A stretch of 64,000 nt of DNA from Chimaeribacter arupi (GTDB lineage Bacteria; Pseudomonadota; Gammaproteobacteria; Enterobacterales; Enterobacteriaceae): contig NZ_PJZI01000015.1 of NCBI RefSeq assembly GCF_002858805.1, positions 34,883 to 98,882 on the forward strand, in the 5' to 3' direction. Numbering within the stretch: position 1 is the stretch's first letter; each line of letters opens with the position of its first letter. Below the pieces are notes generated by a model. It was not told the DNA's origin and searched no databases. It saw only the letters and a program-made list of their open reading frames with translations. The position numbers and the translations under genes were made by a program. Below, one piece after another: positions 1 to 8,774 of this stretch.

Positions 1-33
1 TCATTCATCCTTTAAGTGCGATGGAGTACAGAC

Positions 34-129
34 ATGCAAAGAAGGACATTCTTCAAGAACATAGCCCTCACAGCGGTGAGCGGCAGTGTGCTTCCTTCTG
101 CCTCTGGGGTTGGCCTCAGGAGAGAACCA
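34..129 (+). other. In-frame Tat-like leader upstream of the tailspike start
   Basis: An ATG at 34 follows a GGAG Shine-Dalgarno at 23-26 and opens 32 codons in frame with the tailspike gene. The peptide begins [15 protein letters not shown], a twin-arginine followed by FFK and a short hydrophobic stretch, which resembles a Tat signal. P22/Sf6-type tailspikes normally start at the equivalent of the ATG at 130, which has its own AGGAGAG site. So this may be an alternative N-terminus, a leader open reading frame, or a chance extension. A GTG at 16 would extend it further but has no better support. Confidence 0.4.
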
Positions 130-2499
130 ATGGCCGATATCACGCCAAATGTTGTTGTATCTATGCCGTCACAACTTTTTACCGCGGCGCGAGCATTTAA
201 GGCGCTTGCCGGCGGTCGCATTTACCTTGGCAAGATTGATACCGACCCGACTATTGCCGCTAACCGAATTCAGGCTTACGTGGAGAATGAGGATGGCAGT
301 CACATCCCGATCCCACAGCCTATTTTAATCAACCTTGGCGGCTTCCCGGTATATAACGGCCAGGTAGCGAAAATCGTCACGGTTGAAGGCCACTCAATGG
401 CTGTATATGACCTCTTCGGGGTACAGCAGTTTTACTTCCCGAACGTGTTGCGTTACGACCCCGATCAGCTTCGTCAGCAGTTGGCTAGCAGCAAAGACGG
501 GCTGGGTGACTATCTTATTGGGGTTAAACAGCCGTTTACCGGTTCAGTCGCCAGAAGCCAACATGACAAAAACAAAGATTTTGTTTCGGTCGCTGACTTT
601 ATCCCGCCTTCAGTTTCTACCGGAGCAAACTTATGTGATGCGTATTTCTCAGCAGCAGAAGCGGCGGCTGATGTGATATACGTCCCGGCAGGGACCTACC
701 GTTTATCAACGCCGATGATTCTCGGCTACGCAAAGAGTTATTACGGACCCGGTGTTTTACGATTTGATAATGCTGAGTGGTGGCGGAAAGGCGGCAGCTC
801 AGGAAGCGTTGATATCGCTGAAAGGTATACTTTATTTTACAACTTTGACTCTCAGTCAGATGTGTCGGTCACTTACGATAGCGTTCCCCAGATATTCACC
901 TGGATAGATCAAAGAACTATTGAAGCGCCTGGAAGCACAACCAGCGTAAGCGTAGTGATTAATATCAAAAATGGGTATATCAAGCTTGGGGGCACTGCTG
1001 AGCAGATACGCTCTTATAACATTATAGGCAATGGAGGTGGCGGCTCTAAGTTAACCCCCCAATTACCTAACCCCTCAACTGCCCCTACTGGATATGATAA
1101 TACCTCTTTTGGGGCTCGGGCATTAATGGATATGCAAAGTGGGGTCAACAACACTGCGTTGGGCTCAAAAGCTTTGATGTCTAATCAATCGGGAAATAAC
1201 AATACTGCTGTTGGTTTCCTTGCGCTTTACCGGAGCTCTGGAGAAGGAAACACCGCAGTTGGCGCTGTTGCTGGAGAATGGCTCACTACAGGCAGTTATA
1301 ACAGCTTCTTTGGTATGAGTGCGGGAGAGAAAATTACCGGTGGAAGATATAACGTTGGCGTTGGGTTTGAAGCAATGGCCGAGGCATCGGCTACAACGTA
1401 TACCGTTGCGGTAGGTTATCGGGCAAATGGAAACCCCGGGGATAACTCACAATCCAATAGTGTGTATGTAGGCGCTTTCGCTGGAGATTTTGCGATTGGT
1501 TCAAACAACACAATGGTTGGATACCGTGCAGGGAATTGTTTAGGCGGTGCAACTTCGCCAGGGGCAGGTATTGGGCACGATAATACCTTTATTGGCATGT
1601 TCTCTGGCCGAAATAATCTGGCTGGTTCAGAAAGTGTAGTATTAGGTGCGGGAGCGGCAACTACAGCCACAAGGGTTCAGAGAGCCGTTATCGCAGGATT
1701 TGGAGCATGTGGTAATTCTGCCACACTTGGTGACTTCACAGTAGCCGTCGGCTGGAAAGCTCTGTTGAATTCAACGGGAACAAATAATGTTGGCATCGGG
1801 CAGCAGGCTTTGCTGGCTACCACCACAGGAACCGGAAATGTTGCTGTGGGCTCTGGGGCGTTAGTCACAAATACCAGTGGAGCAAACAATACTGCAATAG
1901 GCAACAACTCCGGCAGGCTTACTCAAACTGGCTCCCCCACAGCCGTTCTTACCAATACGACAACAGTAGGTAATGACGCCAGGGTGTCAGATAGCAACCA
2001 GGTTCAGCTGGGTAACTCGGCCACAACCACATATGTGTACGGGACTGTGCAGAACCGATCTGATAGCCGTGATAAAACTGATGTCGAGAACACCAAACTT
2101 GGCATTGATTTCATCATGGGATTGCGGGCGGTACAGGGTAAATGGAACCTGCGCGATGATTACTATGAAGTGGTTGAGGAAGAAACAGGCGAGCTTGATG
2201 AGAACAAGCAGCCCATCATTAAGCGCACGGTGACTTTCAATGAAGAGGCATATAAGAAAGAAACCAAAAAGCGCACCCGTGAGCATCAGTGGTTTATTGC
2301 TCAAGAGGTGCAGGCCCTGCTCGAGAAACTCGGCATTGAAGATTTCGGCGGACTTCAGCATCACTCCGTAAATGGCGGAGATGACGTTTACTCGCTTGGC
2401 TATGATGAGTTCATTCCACCGGTTGTGAATGCGATCCAGTCATGCTGGAAAAGACTTGATGATATCGAGGCAAGATTAAAATCTCTGGAAGAGAAGTGA
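130..2499 (+). CDS. Mosaic phage tailspike/tail fibre with P22-type head-binding domain and S74 chaperone
   Basis: Prophage receptor-binding protein of 789 aa from this start. Residues 1 to about 115 (beginning [18 protein letters not shown], with YVENEDGSH and [10 protein letters not shown]) match the head-binding domain of P22 and Sf6 tailspikes. Residues about 150-200 look like the entry of a pectate-lyase-type beta-helix ([17 protein letters not shown]). From about 330 to 640 there are NNTAVG/NTALG-type repeats resembling YadA-like beta-rolls. The C-terminus carries a Peptidase_S74 intramolecular chaperone with an SDSRDK motif at 644-649, where self-cleavage is expected to release about 145 residues. 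The ATG at 130 is chosen because family members begin there and AGGAGAG sits at 118-124. The repeats suggest receptor binding rather than glycan cleavage, which is an inference. The gene lies at the eroded prophage edge, and upstream structural genes are outside the window. Confidence 0.85.
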   Translation: MADITPNVVVSMPSQLFTAARAFKALAGGRIYLGKIDTDPTIAANRIQAYVENEDGSHIPIPQPILINLGGFPVYNGQVAKIVTVEGHSMAVYDLFGVQQFYFPNVLRYDPDQLRQQLASSKDGLGDYLIGVKQPFTGSVARSQHDKNKDFVSVADFIPPSVSTGANLCDAYFSAAEAAADVIYVPAGTYRLSTPMILGYAKSYYGPGVLRFDNAEWWRKGGSSGSVDIAERYTLFYNFDSQSDVSVTYDSVPQIFTWIDQRTIEAPGSTTSVSVVINIKNGYIKLGGTAEQIRSYNIIGNGGGGSKLTPQLPNPSTAPTGYDNTSFGARALMDMQSGVNNTALGSKALMSNQSGNNNTAVGFLALYRSSGEGNTAVGAVAGEWLTTGSYNSFFGMSAGEKITGGRYNVGVGFEAMAEASATTYTVAVGYRANGNPGDNSQSNSVYVGAFAGDFAIGSNNTMVGYRAGNCLGGATSPGAGIGHDNTFIGMFSGRNNLAGSESVVLGAGAATTATRVQRAVIAGFGACGNSATLGDFTVAVGWKALLNSTGTNNVGIGQQALLATTTGTGNVAVGSGALVTNTSGANNTAIGNNSGRLTQTGSPTAVLTNTTTVGNDARVSDSNQVQLGNSATTTYVYGTVQNRSDSRDKTDVENTKLGIDFIMGLRAVQGKWNLRDDYYEVVEEETGELDENKQPIIKRTVTFNEEAYKKETKKRTREHQWFIAQEVQALLEKLGIEDFGGLQHHSVNGGDDVYSLGYDEFIPPVVNAIQSCWKRLDDIEARLKSLEEK

Positions 2500-2515
2500 A
2501 TTCAAAGGCAAGGGA

Positions 2516-3757
2516 TTGCCAATCAATATTGTTGTATTGCAGAATTTGGCTACTCTGCCGATAACAGGTAGAGTGATTTTTAACTTTTATGGAAAAAAAA
2601 TGTCAATCCTGAATGATGAAAACCCATACTGTTGTGTCGTCCCGAGCGATACATCCAAGCGAGTCTATATAATCTTTTCTTCAGTAGACATCGATAAAGG
2701 AAAGTTCATGTTTTGGAAGGTCATGAACCGAATGGATGGTACTAAAATTTTCATCAATGAAGAAAATAACGGTTGGTATGTGCATGGCATCCCAGGGATG
2801 GGTGGCAGCGTAACAAGTAGCGCAAGCTTTCTCCTGTCTATGCTGGAGTCTCTGAAAGCAGAAGAGGTGATTTTAGTTGGTCCATCAATGGGGGCATATG
2901 CAGCGATGCTGTATGGCACGATCCTCAAGCCTAGAATGCCGGCTGTAAAATTTAGATGCCTTTCTTTTGGTGGTGAATTCCTCTTATATATAAGGGAAAC
3001 CAGAAGTAAAAATCTGTCTAAAAAGCCTAAGAATCTTTGGTATGCGGATTTACGAAGCCTTATTGCTTCTTCTGAGTTAGAAATCACTCATGTATATGGT
3101 GACAATGACATAAATGATATTTTCCAGGCATCTCTGGTTCATGGCTTAGAAAATGTTAATTTAATATCATTAAGTAACGCACCTCATGCTGTATCGACGT
3201 TCTTAGGAAAGAAATTTGACCTTACAAAGTTAATTAAAAATTATGAGACTACAGGTAGTTTTGATGTTGATTGTGCGTCTGATATAAGCAAATCATCATC
3301 TCATGGGTCATATCTCTATCATGGACACCTGATGATGTTAGATAACAAACCAGCTGAAGCTGTTTCAAATCTTGAAAAAGCTGTAAAAATATTCCCTAAC
3401 CACGCATTAACCAGGCACAAGCTCGGCTTAGCACTTCTTATGATAAAAAAGGAATCAGAGGCACTTGAACAACAAGAAATTGCTGTTAGCTTGAATCCAG
3501 ACTTAGCACATGCGCATTTTCACATCGCAATATTATCAGCGGTCACAGGGAATAATGACAAGGCCCTACATCATTATAAAGAAAGTGTCAGAGCTGATGA
3601 TAAGCATACTCGCGCATTATTGGCCTTGTCTCACCATTATTTAAAGTCAGGTGATAAATCCTTAGCCGAGGATTACGCAAAAAAAGTAATTAGCTACGAT
3701 AAGAATAACAAAGATGCAAGCTCAATCATTGATAAACTGCAAATCATGCTTAGCTAA
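2516..3757 (+). CDS. Unrecognised alpha/beta-hydrolase-like protein with C-terminal TPR repeats
   Basis: I do not recognise a named family. The 413-aa product (TTG start at 2516, AAGG at 2505-2508) has a first half with a hydrolase-like nucleophile elbow, VGPSMGAYAAM, with Ser124. A possible acid follows in YGDND (Asp196) and a possible His in APHAVS (His224), spaced as in serine alpha/beta hydrolases. Residues about 264-410 form roughly four tetratricopeptide repeats (for example AVSNLEKAVKIFPNHA and YKESVRADDKHTRALL). A later ATG at 2600 gives a 385-aa protein and is also possible. Codon use is clearly AT-richer than the chromosomal neighbours, so it looks horizontally acquired. It starts 16 bases after the tailspike stop and may be a prophage cargo gene acting on surface glycans, host lipids or another phage. 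That role is a guess. Confidence 0.7.
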   Translation: MPINIVVLQNLATLPITGRVIFNFYGKKMSILNDENPYCCVVPSDTSKRVYIIFSSVDIDKGKFMFWKVMNRMDGTKIFINEENNGWYVHGIPGMGGSVTSSASFLLSMLESLKAEEVILVGPSMGAYAAMLYGTILKPRMPAVKFRCLSFGGEFLLYIRETRSKNLSKKPKNLWYADLRSLIASSELEITHVYGDNDINDIFQASLVHGLENVNLISLSNAPHAVSTFLGKKFDLTKLIKNYETTGSFDVDCASDISKSSSHGSYLYHGHLMMLDNKPAEAVSNLEKAVKIFPNHALTRHKLGLALLMIKKESEALEQQEIAVSLNPDLAHAHFHIAILSAVTGNNDKALHHYKESVRADDKHTRALLALSHHYLKSGDKSLAEDYAKKVISYDKNNKDASSIIDKLQIMLS

Positions 3758-3906
3758 ATTTGATGCTCGCAACTTCAATTCATGCAACCCAAACCGTGGT
3801 TGGTGCATTGACGCGATGGGGCAGCTTTGAGACACGCAAAGGTTTGTGACCTTTACCAAGCCTTTGCATGTTTTGGCGTGTGAGCGCGGTCAGGTAGTCT
3901 TCCCGT

Positions 3907-4296
3907 CTATTCTATATAGTCAGCCCACCACCGCACCATCTCCCGCCGTTTCTCCATATACTGGGCGTGATTGTAGATGCCGCAGATGTTGTTCCTGTCT
4001 ACGTGCGCCAGCTGGCGCTCAATGGCATCGTGCGGCCATCCATGCTCATTCAGGATATGCTGAACTGGTGCCTGAAACTATGACCGGCTAACCCTTCATA
4101 GCCAATCTGCCGGATAACCAGGAGCACAGCATTCTCACTGAGGGACTTCTTCTATCATTTCCTCCCATAAAGGCAAAAGATGATATAGATGCTTCTTACC
4201 TGATGCCGGCACATATAAATAGAGGCCGTTGCTATCCAGCAGGCGGTAGGGCTTTTCCTTAGGCTTTGCGGCCTCAATCTGTTTTATCGTGAGCAT
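3907..4296 (-). pseudogene. Collapsed P4/IntS-type prophage integrase
   Basis: On the minus strand the reading starts at 4296 with MLTIKQIEAAKPKEKPYRLL and runs to a GKK at 4192, the N-terminus of IntS-type tyrosine recombinases. Across a junction at 4140-4191 the C-terminal part resumes in another frame: SENAVLLVIRQIGYEG, then GHSFRH, which carries the catalytic His-x-x-Arg. A one-base frameshift near 4055-4062 precedes EHGWPHDAIERQLAH and the Tyr-containing NHAQYMEKRREM, ending in TAG at 3907. About 390 bp remain of the roughly 1.2 kb expected, so about two thirds of the gene is deleted and the rest is out of frame. It lies downstream of argW in the same orientation, the usual place for this integrase. 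Confidence 0.88.
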
Positions 4297-4342
4297 TGGG
4301 TAAAATTTCTTTGGGTAAAAATAATTACCCAGTATTTACCCA
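4296..4342. repeat. Arm-type integrase-site-like TGGGTAA repeats
   Basis: Four copies of a TGGGTAA core lie just upstream of the integrase start: two on the plus strand (4296-4304 and 4311-4319, TTGGGTAAA) and two inverted (4325-4331, TTACCCA; 4335-4342, TTTACCCA). Clustered direct and inverted short repeats between integrase and tRNA are typical of arm-type Int binding sites, so this is probably part of the old attachment region. Confidence 0.5.
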
Positions 4343-4413
4343 GACAAGATAGCGGCTGTCACGAACCACAGCGAACGACTATTAGTGCTAGATATGGGTT
4401 TTACTGAGGATTT

Positions 4414-4445
4414 GCGAACTGCTACGGAGGGTGGCGAACTGTTAC
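4414..4445. repeat. Two direct repeats beside the argW 3' end
   Basis: GCGAACTGCTAC (4414-4425) and GCGAACTGTTAC (4434-4445) repeat with a 20-bp period and one mismatch, ending two bases before the tRNA 3' end. They may be Int/Xis or host-factor sites in the attachment region, or a duplication made at integration. Confidence 0.4.
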
Positions 4446-4446
4446 A

Positions 4447-4521
4447 TGGTGTCCCCTGCAGGAATCGAACCTGCAACTAGCCCTTAGGAGGGGCTCGTTA
4501 TATCCATTTAACTAAGGGGAC
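4447..4521 (-). tRNA. argW: tRNA-Arg (anticodon CCU)
   Basis: The minus strand gives a 75-nt tRNA that begins GTCCCCTTAGTTAAATGG, has anticodon loop CTCCTAA (CCU, reading AGG), a T arm with GGTTCGATTCC, and an encoded CCA end. It closely matches E. coli argW. Its 3' end is the integration point of the degenerate prophage to the left, and the gene itself is intact. Confidence 0.96.
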
Positions 4522-4525
4522 AACC

Positions 4526-4557
4526 GGACGGCGTGGTGCCGTCCGCCGGGCATTATA
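4526..4557 (-). promoter_or_regulatory. argW promoter with GC-rich leader hairpin
   Basis: Reading the minus strand, a consensus TATAAT -10 box occupies 4557-4552, followed by a GC-rich discriminator as in stable-RNA promoters. The leader between -10 and the tRNA contains the perfect stem GGACGGC/GCCGTCC (4526-4532 with 4538-4544). A weak TTATTC -35 lies 16 bp upstream of the -10. Confidence 0.6.
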
Positions 4558-4636
4558 CCCATTTTTGCTCTGAGAATAAGCGCCCGGCTGACCGTTTGCC
4601 TATTCCCTCGCCAATCCGTGGCGTGACGGCCGCGCC

Positions 4637-5587
4637 TTAACGGCTCTCCTGCTCCTTTTCCTCTGCTTTGCGCGCCTTTTTCTGTTCGGCTTCCAGCCGC
4701 GCTTTGGCTTCGTTGCTCATGTCATTGCGGATCTGCGCGTGGCTTATCAGCGCGAAGATAAAGGTGCCGCCAATGATATTGCCGGCCAGCGTCGGCAGGG
4801 CGAACGGGTAAATAAACTCCTGCCACGGGATAACCCCGGCAAACACCAGGTAGAGGATCTCAACCGACCCCACCACGATGTGCGTCAGGTCTCCGATGCC
4901 CACCAGGTAAGTCATCAGCACAATCACCCAGAGTTTGGCGGCGCCGGCGGACGGGAACATCCAGACCATCGTCGCGATAAGCCAGCCGGAGATAATGCCG
5001 TTGGCGAACATCTCCGTCGGCGTGTTTTCCATGATCTTCTCGCTGATGCTGACAAAAGCGTGGCGGACGGACTCATCGAAAATCGGCATATAAAGGAAGG
5101 CGAGGGCGGCACAGGCTGCGCCAATCACGTTGCCGAGCAGCACCCAGCCCCACAGCCGGAACAGCAGGCCAAAATTTTTCAGCGTGGGTTTATGCATAAT
5201 AGGCAGCACGGCGGTCACGGTGTTCTCGGTGAACAACTGCTGGCGCGCCATAATGACGATGATAAAACCAAAGGTGTAACCGAGGTTCTCAATAAAGAAG
5301 CGCGCCGGGGTGTCCGGCAGGTGGGCGTGCAGAATCCCCTTTGCCATCAATGACGCGCCAATCGACAGCCCGGCCGCAATCGCGGACCACAGCAGCGCCA
5401 TGCCGTCACGCTCCAGCTCCTTCTCGCCCTCCATGCGGATTTGTTCATGCACCGCGGCCGCGCGGGACGGCAACTTCTCCTCATCCACTTCAATGTCAGT
5501 ACCGCGATCGCTCTCCTGGCTGTCAACGTCGTGCTCATCCTGATCCTGCTTGCCCTGTGGGCGTTTTTTATCGGTGTGTTGATTCAT
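4637..5587 (-). CDS. yfdC: Formate/nitrite transporter (FNT) family inner-membrane protein YfdC
   Basis: A 316-aa membrane channel-like protein of the FNT family, whose known members pass small monovalent anions; the YfdC substrate is not established. A charged cytoplasmic N-terminus of about 70 residues (EVDEEKLPSRAAAVHEQIR) is followed by about six membrane segments with family motifs LGYTFGFIIVIMARQQLFTE, ISGWLIATMVWMFPSAGAAK and ALPTLAGNIIGGTF, then a basic tail. I chose the ATG at 5587 because GGGA lies 8 nt upstream and the length then matches E. coli YfdC (310 aa). It sits next to argW as in E. coli, divergent from the ccm operon. Confidence 0.93.
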   Translation of the reverse strand: MNQHTDKKRPQGKQDQDEHDVDSQESDRGTDIEVDEEKLPSRAAAVHEQIRMEGEKELERDGMALLWSAIAAGLSIGASLMAKGILHAHLPDTPARFFIENLGYTFGFIIVIMARQQLFTENTVTAVLPIMHKPTLKNFGLLFRLWGWVLLGNVIGAACAALAFLYMPIFDESVRHAFVSISEKIMENTPTEMFANGIISGWLIATMVWMFPSAGAAKLWVIVLMTYLVGIGDLTHIVVGSVEILYLVFAGVIPWQEFIYPFALPTLAGNIIGGTFIFALISHAQIRNDMSNEAKARLEAEQKKARKAEEKEQESR

Positions 5588-5840
5588 GGTCATTTCCCAG
5601 TGTGGTGAACCATCAGCCATCTTGGCTAATGAAAATGGCGGGCCGTCAGGCCCCCTGCTAAGCATAGAAGATTTCACAATTCACGGAAGGGGTGGCACAA
5701 ACTGTTACGCCAAATAAAGAAAAAAGTAACAGAATCTTAACCTTGAGGAAAAATGCAGCATTGTGTGGGGGAATGCCGGTGAAGCGGTATTAACGATAGG
5801 CAAACCCTTCCTGGGCGGGCTGCGTGCGGCTTGCGGCTTA

Positions 5841-5849
5841 TGTTATGAT
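5841..5849 (+). promoter_or_regulatory. Putative extended -10 promoter of the ccm operon
   Basis: TGTTATGAT at 5841-5849 is an extended -10 element 20 bases before the first ccmA ATG. No good -35 is visible, as is allowed for extended -10 promoters. The leader would be short. Confidence 0.4.
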
Positions 5850-5869
5850 TCGCGCTCCCAACAAAAGAG

Positions 5870-6508
5870 ATGAGTTTCCCGATGCTGGAAGCCTTGCGGC
5901 TGAGCTGCGTCCGCGATGAGCGGGTGTTGTTCAGTGACTTAAATTTTAACATTACGCCAGGCGAAATTGTCCAGGTGGAAGGGCAGAATGGGGCGGGCAA
6001 AACCTCCTTGCTGCGTATCCTGGCCGGGCTGGCGCAGCCGGAAAGCGGTGAAGTGCGCTGGCAGGGGCAGCCTGTCGGGCGGGTACGGGAAACCTTTCAC
6101 GCGCAATTGCTGTTTCTTGGCCACCAGCCGGGGGTAAAAGCCCTGCTGACGCCGTTTGAAAACCTGACGTTCTATCAATCGGCAGCCGGTAAACCGGATT
6201 ATGAGGCTATCTGGCAGGCGCTGGCACAGGTGGGCCTGCTGGGCTATGAAGAGGTGCCGGCAGGGCAACTCTCCGCCGGGCAGCAGCGGCGCGTGGCACT
6301 GGCGCGCCTGTGGCTGAGCCGCGCCCCGCTCTGGGTGCTGGATGAACCCCTGACGGCGATTGACCATGAGGGCGTTGCGCTGCTGATGGCGCAGTTTGAG
6401 CAGCAGGCCGCGCGCGGCGGCATGGTGTTGCTGACCACCCACCAGCCGTTGCCCGCCACCGGCCGGGCGGTTCGCCGCCTGCGCCTGACCGACCCGGAGC
6501 CGTCCTGA
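5870..6508 (+). CDS. ccmA: Cytochrome c maturation ABC transporter ATPase CcmA
   Basis: ATP-binding subunit of the CcmABCD complex, which uses ATP to release holo-CcmE carrying heme at the periplasmic face. The 212-aa protein has a Walker A loop GQNGAGKTS from residue 38, the ABC signature LSAGQQRR, Walker B LWVLDEP and the H-loop THQP. E. coli CcmA starts near MLEA, so the ATG at 5882 is an alternative start with a GATGAG ribosome site. It is the first gene of a tightly packed ccm operon; its stop overlaps the ccmB start (TGATG at 6506). Confidence 0.96.
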   Translation: MSFPMLEALRLSCVRDERVLFSDLNFNITPGEIVQVEGQNGAGKTSLLRILAGLAQPESGEVRWQGQPVGRVRETFHAQLLFLGHQPGVKALLTPFENLTFYQSAAGKPDYEAIWQALAQVGLLGYEEVPAGQLSAGQQRRVALARLWLSRAPLWVLDEPLTAIDHEGVALLMAQFEQQAARGGMVLLTTHQPLPATGRAVRRLRLTDPEPS

Positions 6509-7167
6509 TGTTTATGACCCTGATCCGGCGTGAGCTGAAAACCGCGTTCCGCAACCGGGCGGAGATCGTCAATCCGCTCTGGTTTTTCCTGATCGTGATT
6601 ACGCTGTTCCCGCTGGGCATTGGCCCGGAACCGCAACTGCTGGCGCGCATTGCGCCCGGTGTGGTCTGGGTGGCGGCGCTGCTGGCATCGCTGCTGTCGC
6701 TGGAGCGGCTGTTCCGCGATGACCTGCTGGACGGCTCGCTGGAACAGCTGCTGCTGTTGCCGACCCCGCTGGCCATCACGGTGGCAGGCAAAGTATGTGC
6801 TCACTGGCTGGTGACCGGGCTGCCGCTGTTGCTGCTCTCACCGCTGCTGGCGCTGCTGCTGTCACTCGATTTCCCCACCTGGCGGGCGGTGGCGTTCACG
6901 CTGCTGCTGGGCACGCCGACCCTGAGCTTTATTGGCGCGATTGGCGCGGCGCTGACGGTTGGGCTGCGCAAGGGTGGGGTGCTGCTCAGCCTGCTGGTGC
7001 TGCCGCTGTCGATCCCGGTGCTGATTTTCGCCAGCGGCGCGATTCAGGCCGCGGCCAACGGCATGGCGATTGACGGCTATCTGGCGATCCTCGGGGCGAT
7101 GCTGGCAGGCAGCATTACCCTGGCACCCTTCGCGGCCGCCGCGGCGCTGCGCATAAGTGTGCACTGA
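6508..7167 (+). CDS. ccmB: Heme exporter-like membrane protein CcmB
   Basis: Membrane partner of CcmA in the heme-handling ABC complex of system I cytochrome c maturation. The 219-aa protein opens with RRELKTAFRNRAEIVNPLWF, a CcmB signature, and then has about six hydrophobic segments (WVAALLASLLSLERLF, LLLLSPLLALLLSL, LLSLLVLPLSIPVLIF). It overlaps ccmA by one base. The gap to ccmC is 148 nt, the only sizeable gap in the operon. Confidence 0.95.
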   Translation: MFMTLIRRELKTAFRNRAEIVNPLWFFLIVITLFPLGIGPEPQLLARIAPGVVWVAALLASLLSLERLFRDDLLDGSLEQLLLLPTPLAITVAGKVCAHWLVTGLPLLLLSPLLALLLSLDFPTWRAVAFTLLLGTPTLSFIGAIGAALTVGLRKGGVLLSLLVLPLSIPVLIFASGAIQAAANGMAIDGYLAILGAMLAGSITLAPFAAAAALRISVH

Positions 7168-7315
7168 CTTACTGTACTGATGGACCGGGACGTGCGCCGC
7201 CTTGGCGGGCGCGCTGTTCTCATTGCGCCTGACAAGAGCGGCCCCTGCGGGAGGCTGCCGCCCCGCACCACGGGCAGGCGTTCACACCGTGAATTTTTAC
7301 AACGAGCACTGAACA

Positions 7316-8053
7316 ATGTGGAAATGGTTACACCAACTCGGTAAGCCGGACCGGCTTTACCACCTGTGCGGCCGGTTTGTGCCCTGGCTGGGGCTGGCGG
7401 GTGCGCTGACGCTGGTACTCGGCTGGGTCTGGGGCTTTGGCTTCGCCCCGGCTGACTACCAGCAGGGCAACAGCTACCGGATTATGTACATCCATGTGCC
7501 GGCTGCCATGTGGTCGATGGGCATCTACAGCGCGATGGCGGTCGCCGCGTTTACGGCGCTGGTCTGGCAGATGAAGATGGCGAACCTGGTGGTGGCCGCG
7601 ATGGCCCCGGTCGGCGCGGCCTTTACCTTTATCGCGCTGGTGACCGGCGCGGCCTGGGGCAAACCGATGTGGGGCACCTGGTGGATCTGGGATGCGCGCC
7701 TCACCTCCGAGCTGGTGCTGCTGTTCCTCTACCTGGGCGTCATCGCGCTCTATAACGCCTTTGAAGACCGGCGGCTGGCGGGCCGCGCGGCCGGCATCCT
7801 GGTGCTGGTCGGCATCGTCAACATCCCGATCATCCACTACTCGGTGCAGTGGTGGAACACCCTGCACCAGGGTTCCACCAATATGCAGCAAACCATCGAC
7901 CCAAGTATGCGCTACCCGCTGCGCTGGGCGATTGTGGGCTACCTGTTCTTCTTCCTGACCCTGACGTTGATGCGCCTGCGCAACCTGATCCTGATCCAGG
8001 AGAGCCACCGCCCGTGGGTGCTGGCCCTGTTCAGCCGGAGACCCCGCCCATGA
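7316..8053 (+). CDS. ccmC: Heme-handling membrane protein CcmC
   Basis: Delivers heme to the chaperone CcmE. The 245-aa integral membrane protein has six predicted membrane segments and the tryptophan-rich heme-handling signature around GKPMWGTWWIWDARLTSEL (residues about 119-137). Conserved His residues flank it (YIHVPAAMWS, IIHYSVQWWNTLHQG). Its stop overlaps the ccmD start by the ATGA arrangement. Confidence 0.96.
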   Translation: MWKWLHQLGKPDRLYHLCGRFVPWLGLAGALTLVLGWVWGFGFAPADYQQGNSYRIMYIHVPAAMWSMGIYSAMAVAAFTALVWQMKMANLVVAAMAPVGAAFTFIALVTGAAWGKPMWGTWWIWDARLTSELVLLFLYLGVIALYNAFEDRRLAGRAAGILVLVGIVNIPIIHYSVQWWNTLHQGSTNMQQTIDPSMRYPLRWAIVGYLFFFLTLTLMRLRNLILIQESHRPWVLALFSRRPRP

Positions 8054-8289
8054 GTCCTGCTTTTTCATCCTGGGCCGCCTTTTTTGCCATGGGCGGCTAC
8101 GCCTTTTATGTCTGGCTGTCGGTAGGGGTCACGCTGCTGACGCTGGCCGGGCTGCTGCTGCACACGGTGCTGCAACGCCGCCAGGTGATTGCCGCCGTCC
8201 GCCGCCGTGAGGCGCGGGAAACACGCATCCGGGCATCCAAAACCGTTACGCCTGCCGCCGCTGCGTCAGCGCAGGAGAGTTCACAGTGA
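8050..8289 (+). CDS. ccmD: Small heme exporter complex protein CcmD
   Basis: A 79-aa single-span protein that stabilises the CcmABC complex and helps release holo-CcmE. It reads [20 protein letters not shown], almost identical at its start to E. coli CcmD, with one hydrophobic span ([18 protein letters not shown]) and a basic, Ala-rich C-terminal tail. The start ATG at 8050 overlaps the ccmC stop and the stop overlaps the ccmE GTG. The same DNA also has a longer reading in another frame, which is not the gene. Confidence 0.95.
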   Translation: MSPAFSSWAAFFAMGGYAFYVWLSVGVTLLTLAGLLLHTVLQRRQVIAAVRRREARETRIRASKTVTPAAAASAQESSQ

Positions 8290-8774
8290 ATCCACGTCGT
8301 AAAAGCCGCCTGTATCTGGCGGTGGCCGTGCTGGTCGGCCTGGGCCTGACCGCTGCGCTGGTGCTTTATGCCCTGCGTTCCAACATCGATCTGTTCTATA
8401 CCCCCAGTGAAATTTTACAGGGCAAAGGCGAAAACCATGAGAAGCCGGAAGTGGGCGACCACCTGCGTATCGGCGGCATGGTGATGCCCGGCTCAGTGAA
8501 GCGCGACGGCAAGAGTTTGCAGGTCAGCTTTAAGATTTATGATGCGCGCGGGGCCATCGCGGTAACGTACACCGGCATCCTGCCTGATCTGTTCCGCGAA
8601 GGGCAGGGGGTAGTGGCGCAGGGCGTGCTGGGGCCGGATAACGTGGTCGATGCTAAACAGGTGCTGGCCAAGCATGATGAAAAATATGTGCCGCCGGAGG
8701 TGGCAGACGCGATGAAAGAGAACCACCGCGGCCCGGCGGCGGCGTATGTCGCCAATGAGGGCGGTAAATCATGA
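8286..8774 (+). CDS. ccmE: Periplasmic heme chaperone CcmE
   Basis: Membrane-anchored periplasmic chaperone that binds heme covalently and passes it to CcmF/H. The 162-aa protein has an N-terminal anchor ([22 protein letters not shown]), an OB-fold with [13 protein letters not shown], and the heme-binding His130 in [11 protein letters not shown]. It uses a GTG start, as the E. coli gene does, overlapping the ccmD stop (GTGA). Confidence 0.97.
   Translation: MNPRRKSRLYLAVAVLVGLGLTAALVLYALRSNIDLFYTPSEILQGKGENHEKPEVGDHLRIGGMVMPGSVKRDGKSLQVSFKIYDARGAIAVTYTGILPDLFREGQGVVAQGVLGPDNVVDAKQVLAKHDEKYVPPEVADAMKENHRGPAAAYVANEGGKS

Noticed and set aside
3838..3854. AAAGGT/ACCTTT stem as a terminator after the hydrolase-TPR gene
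   Set aside because: The stem is only six base pairs and no T-run follows, so I did not list it.
3846..4091. An 81-codon plus-strand reading
   Set aside because: It is antisense to the integrase remnant, which is clearly recognisable on the minus strand.
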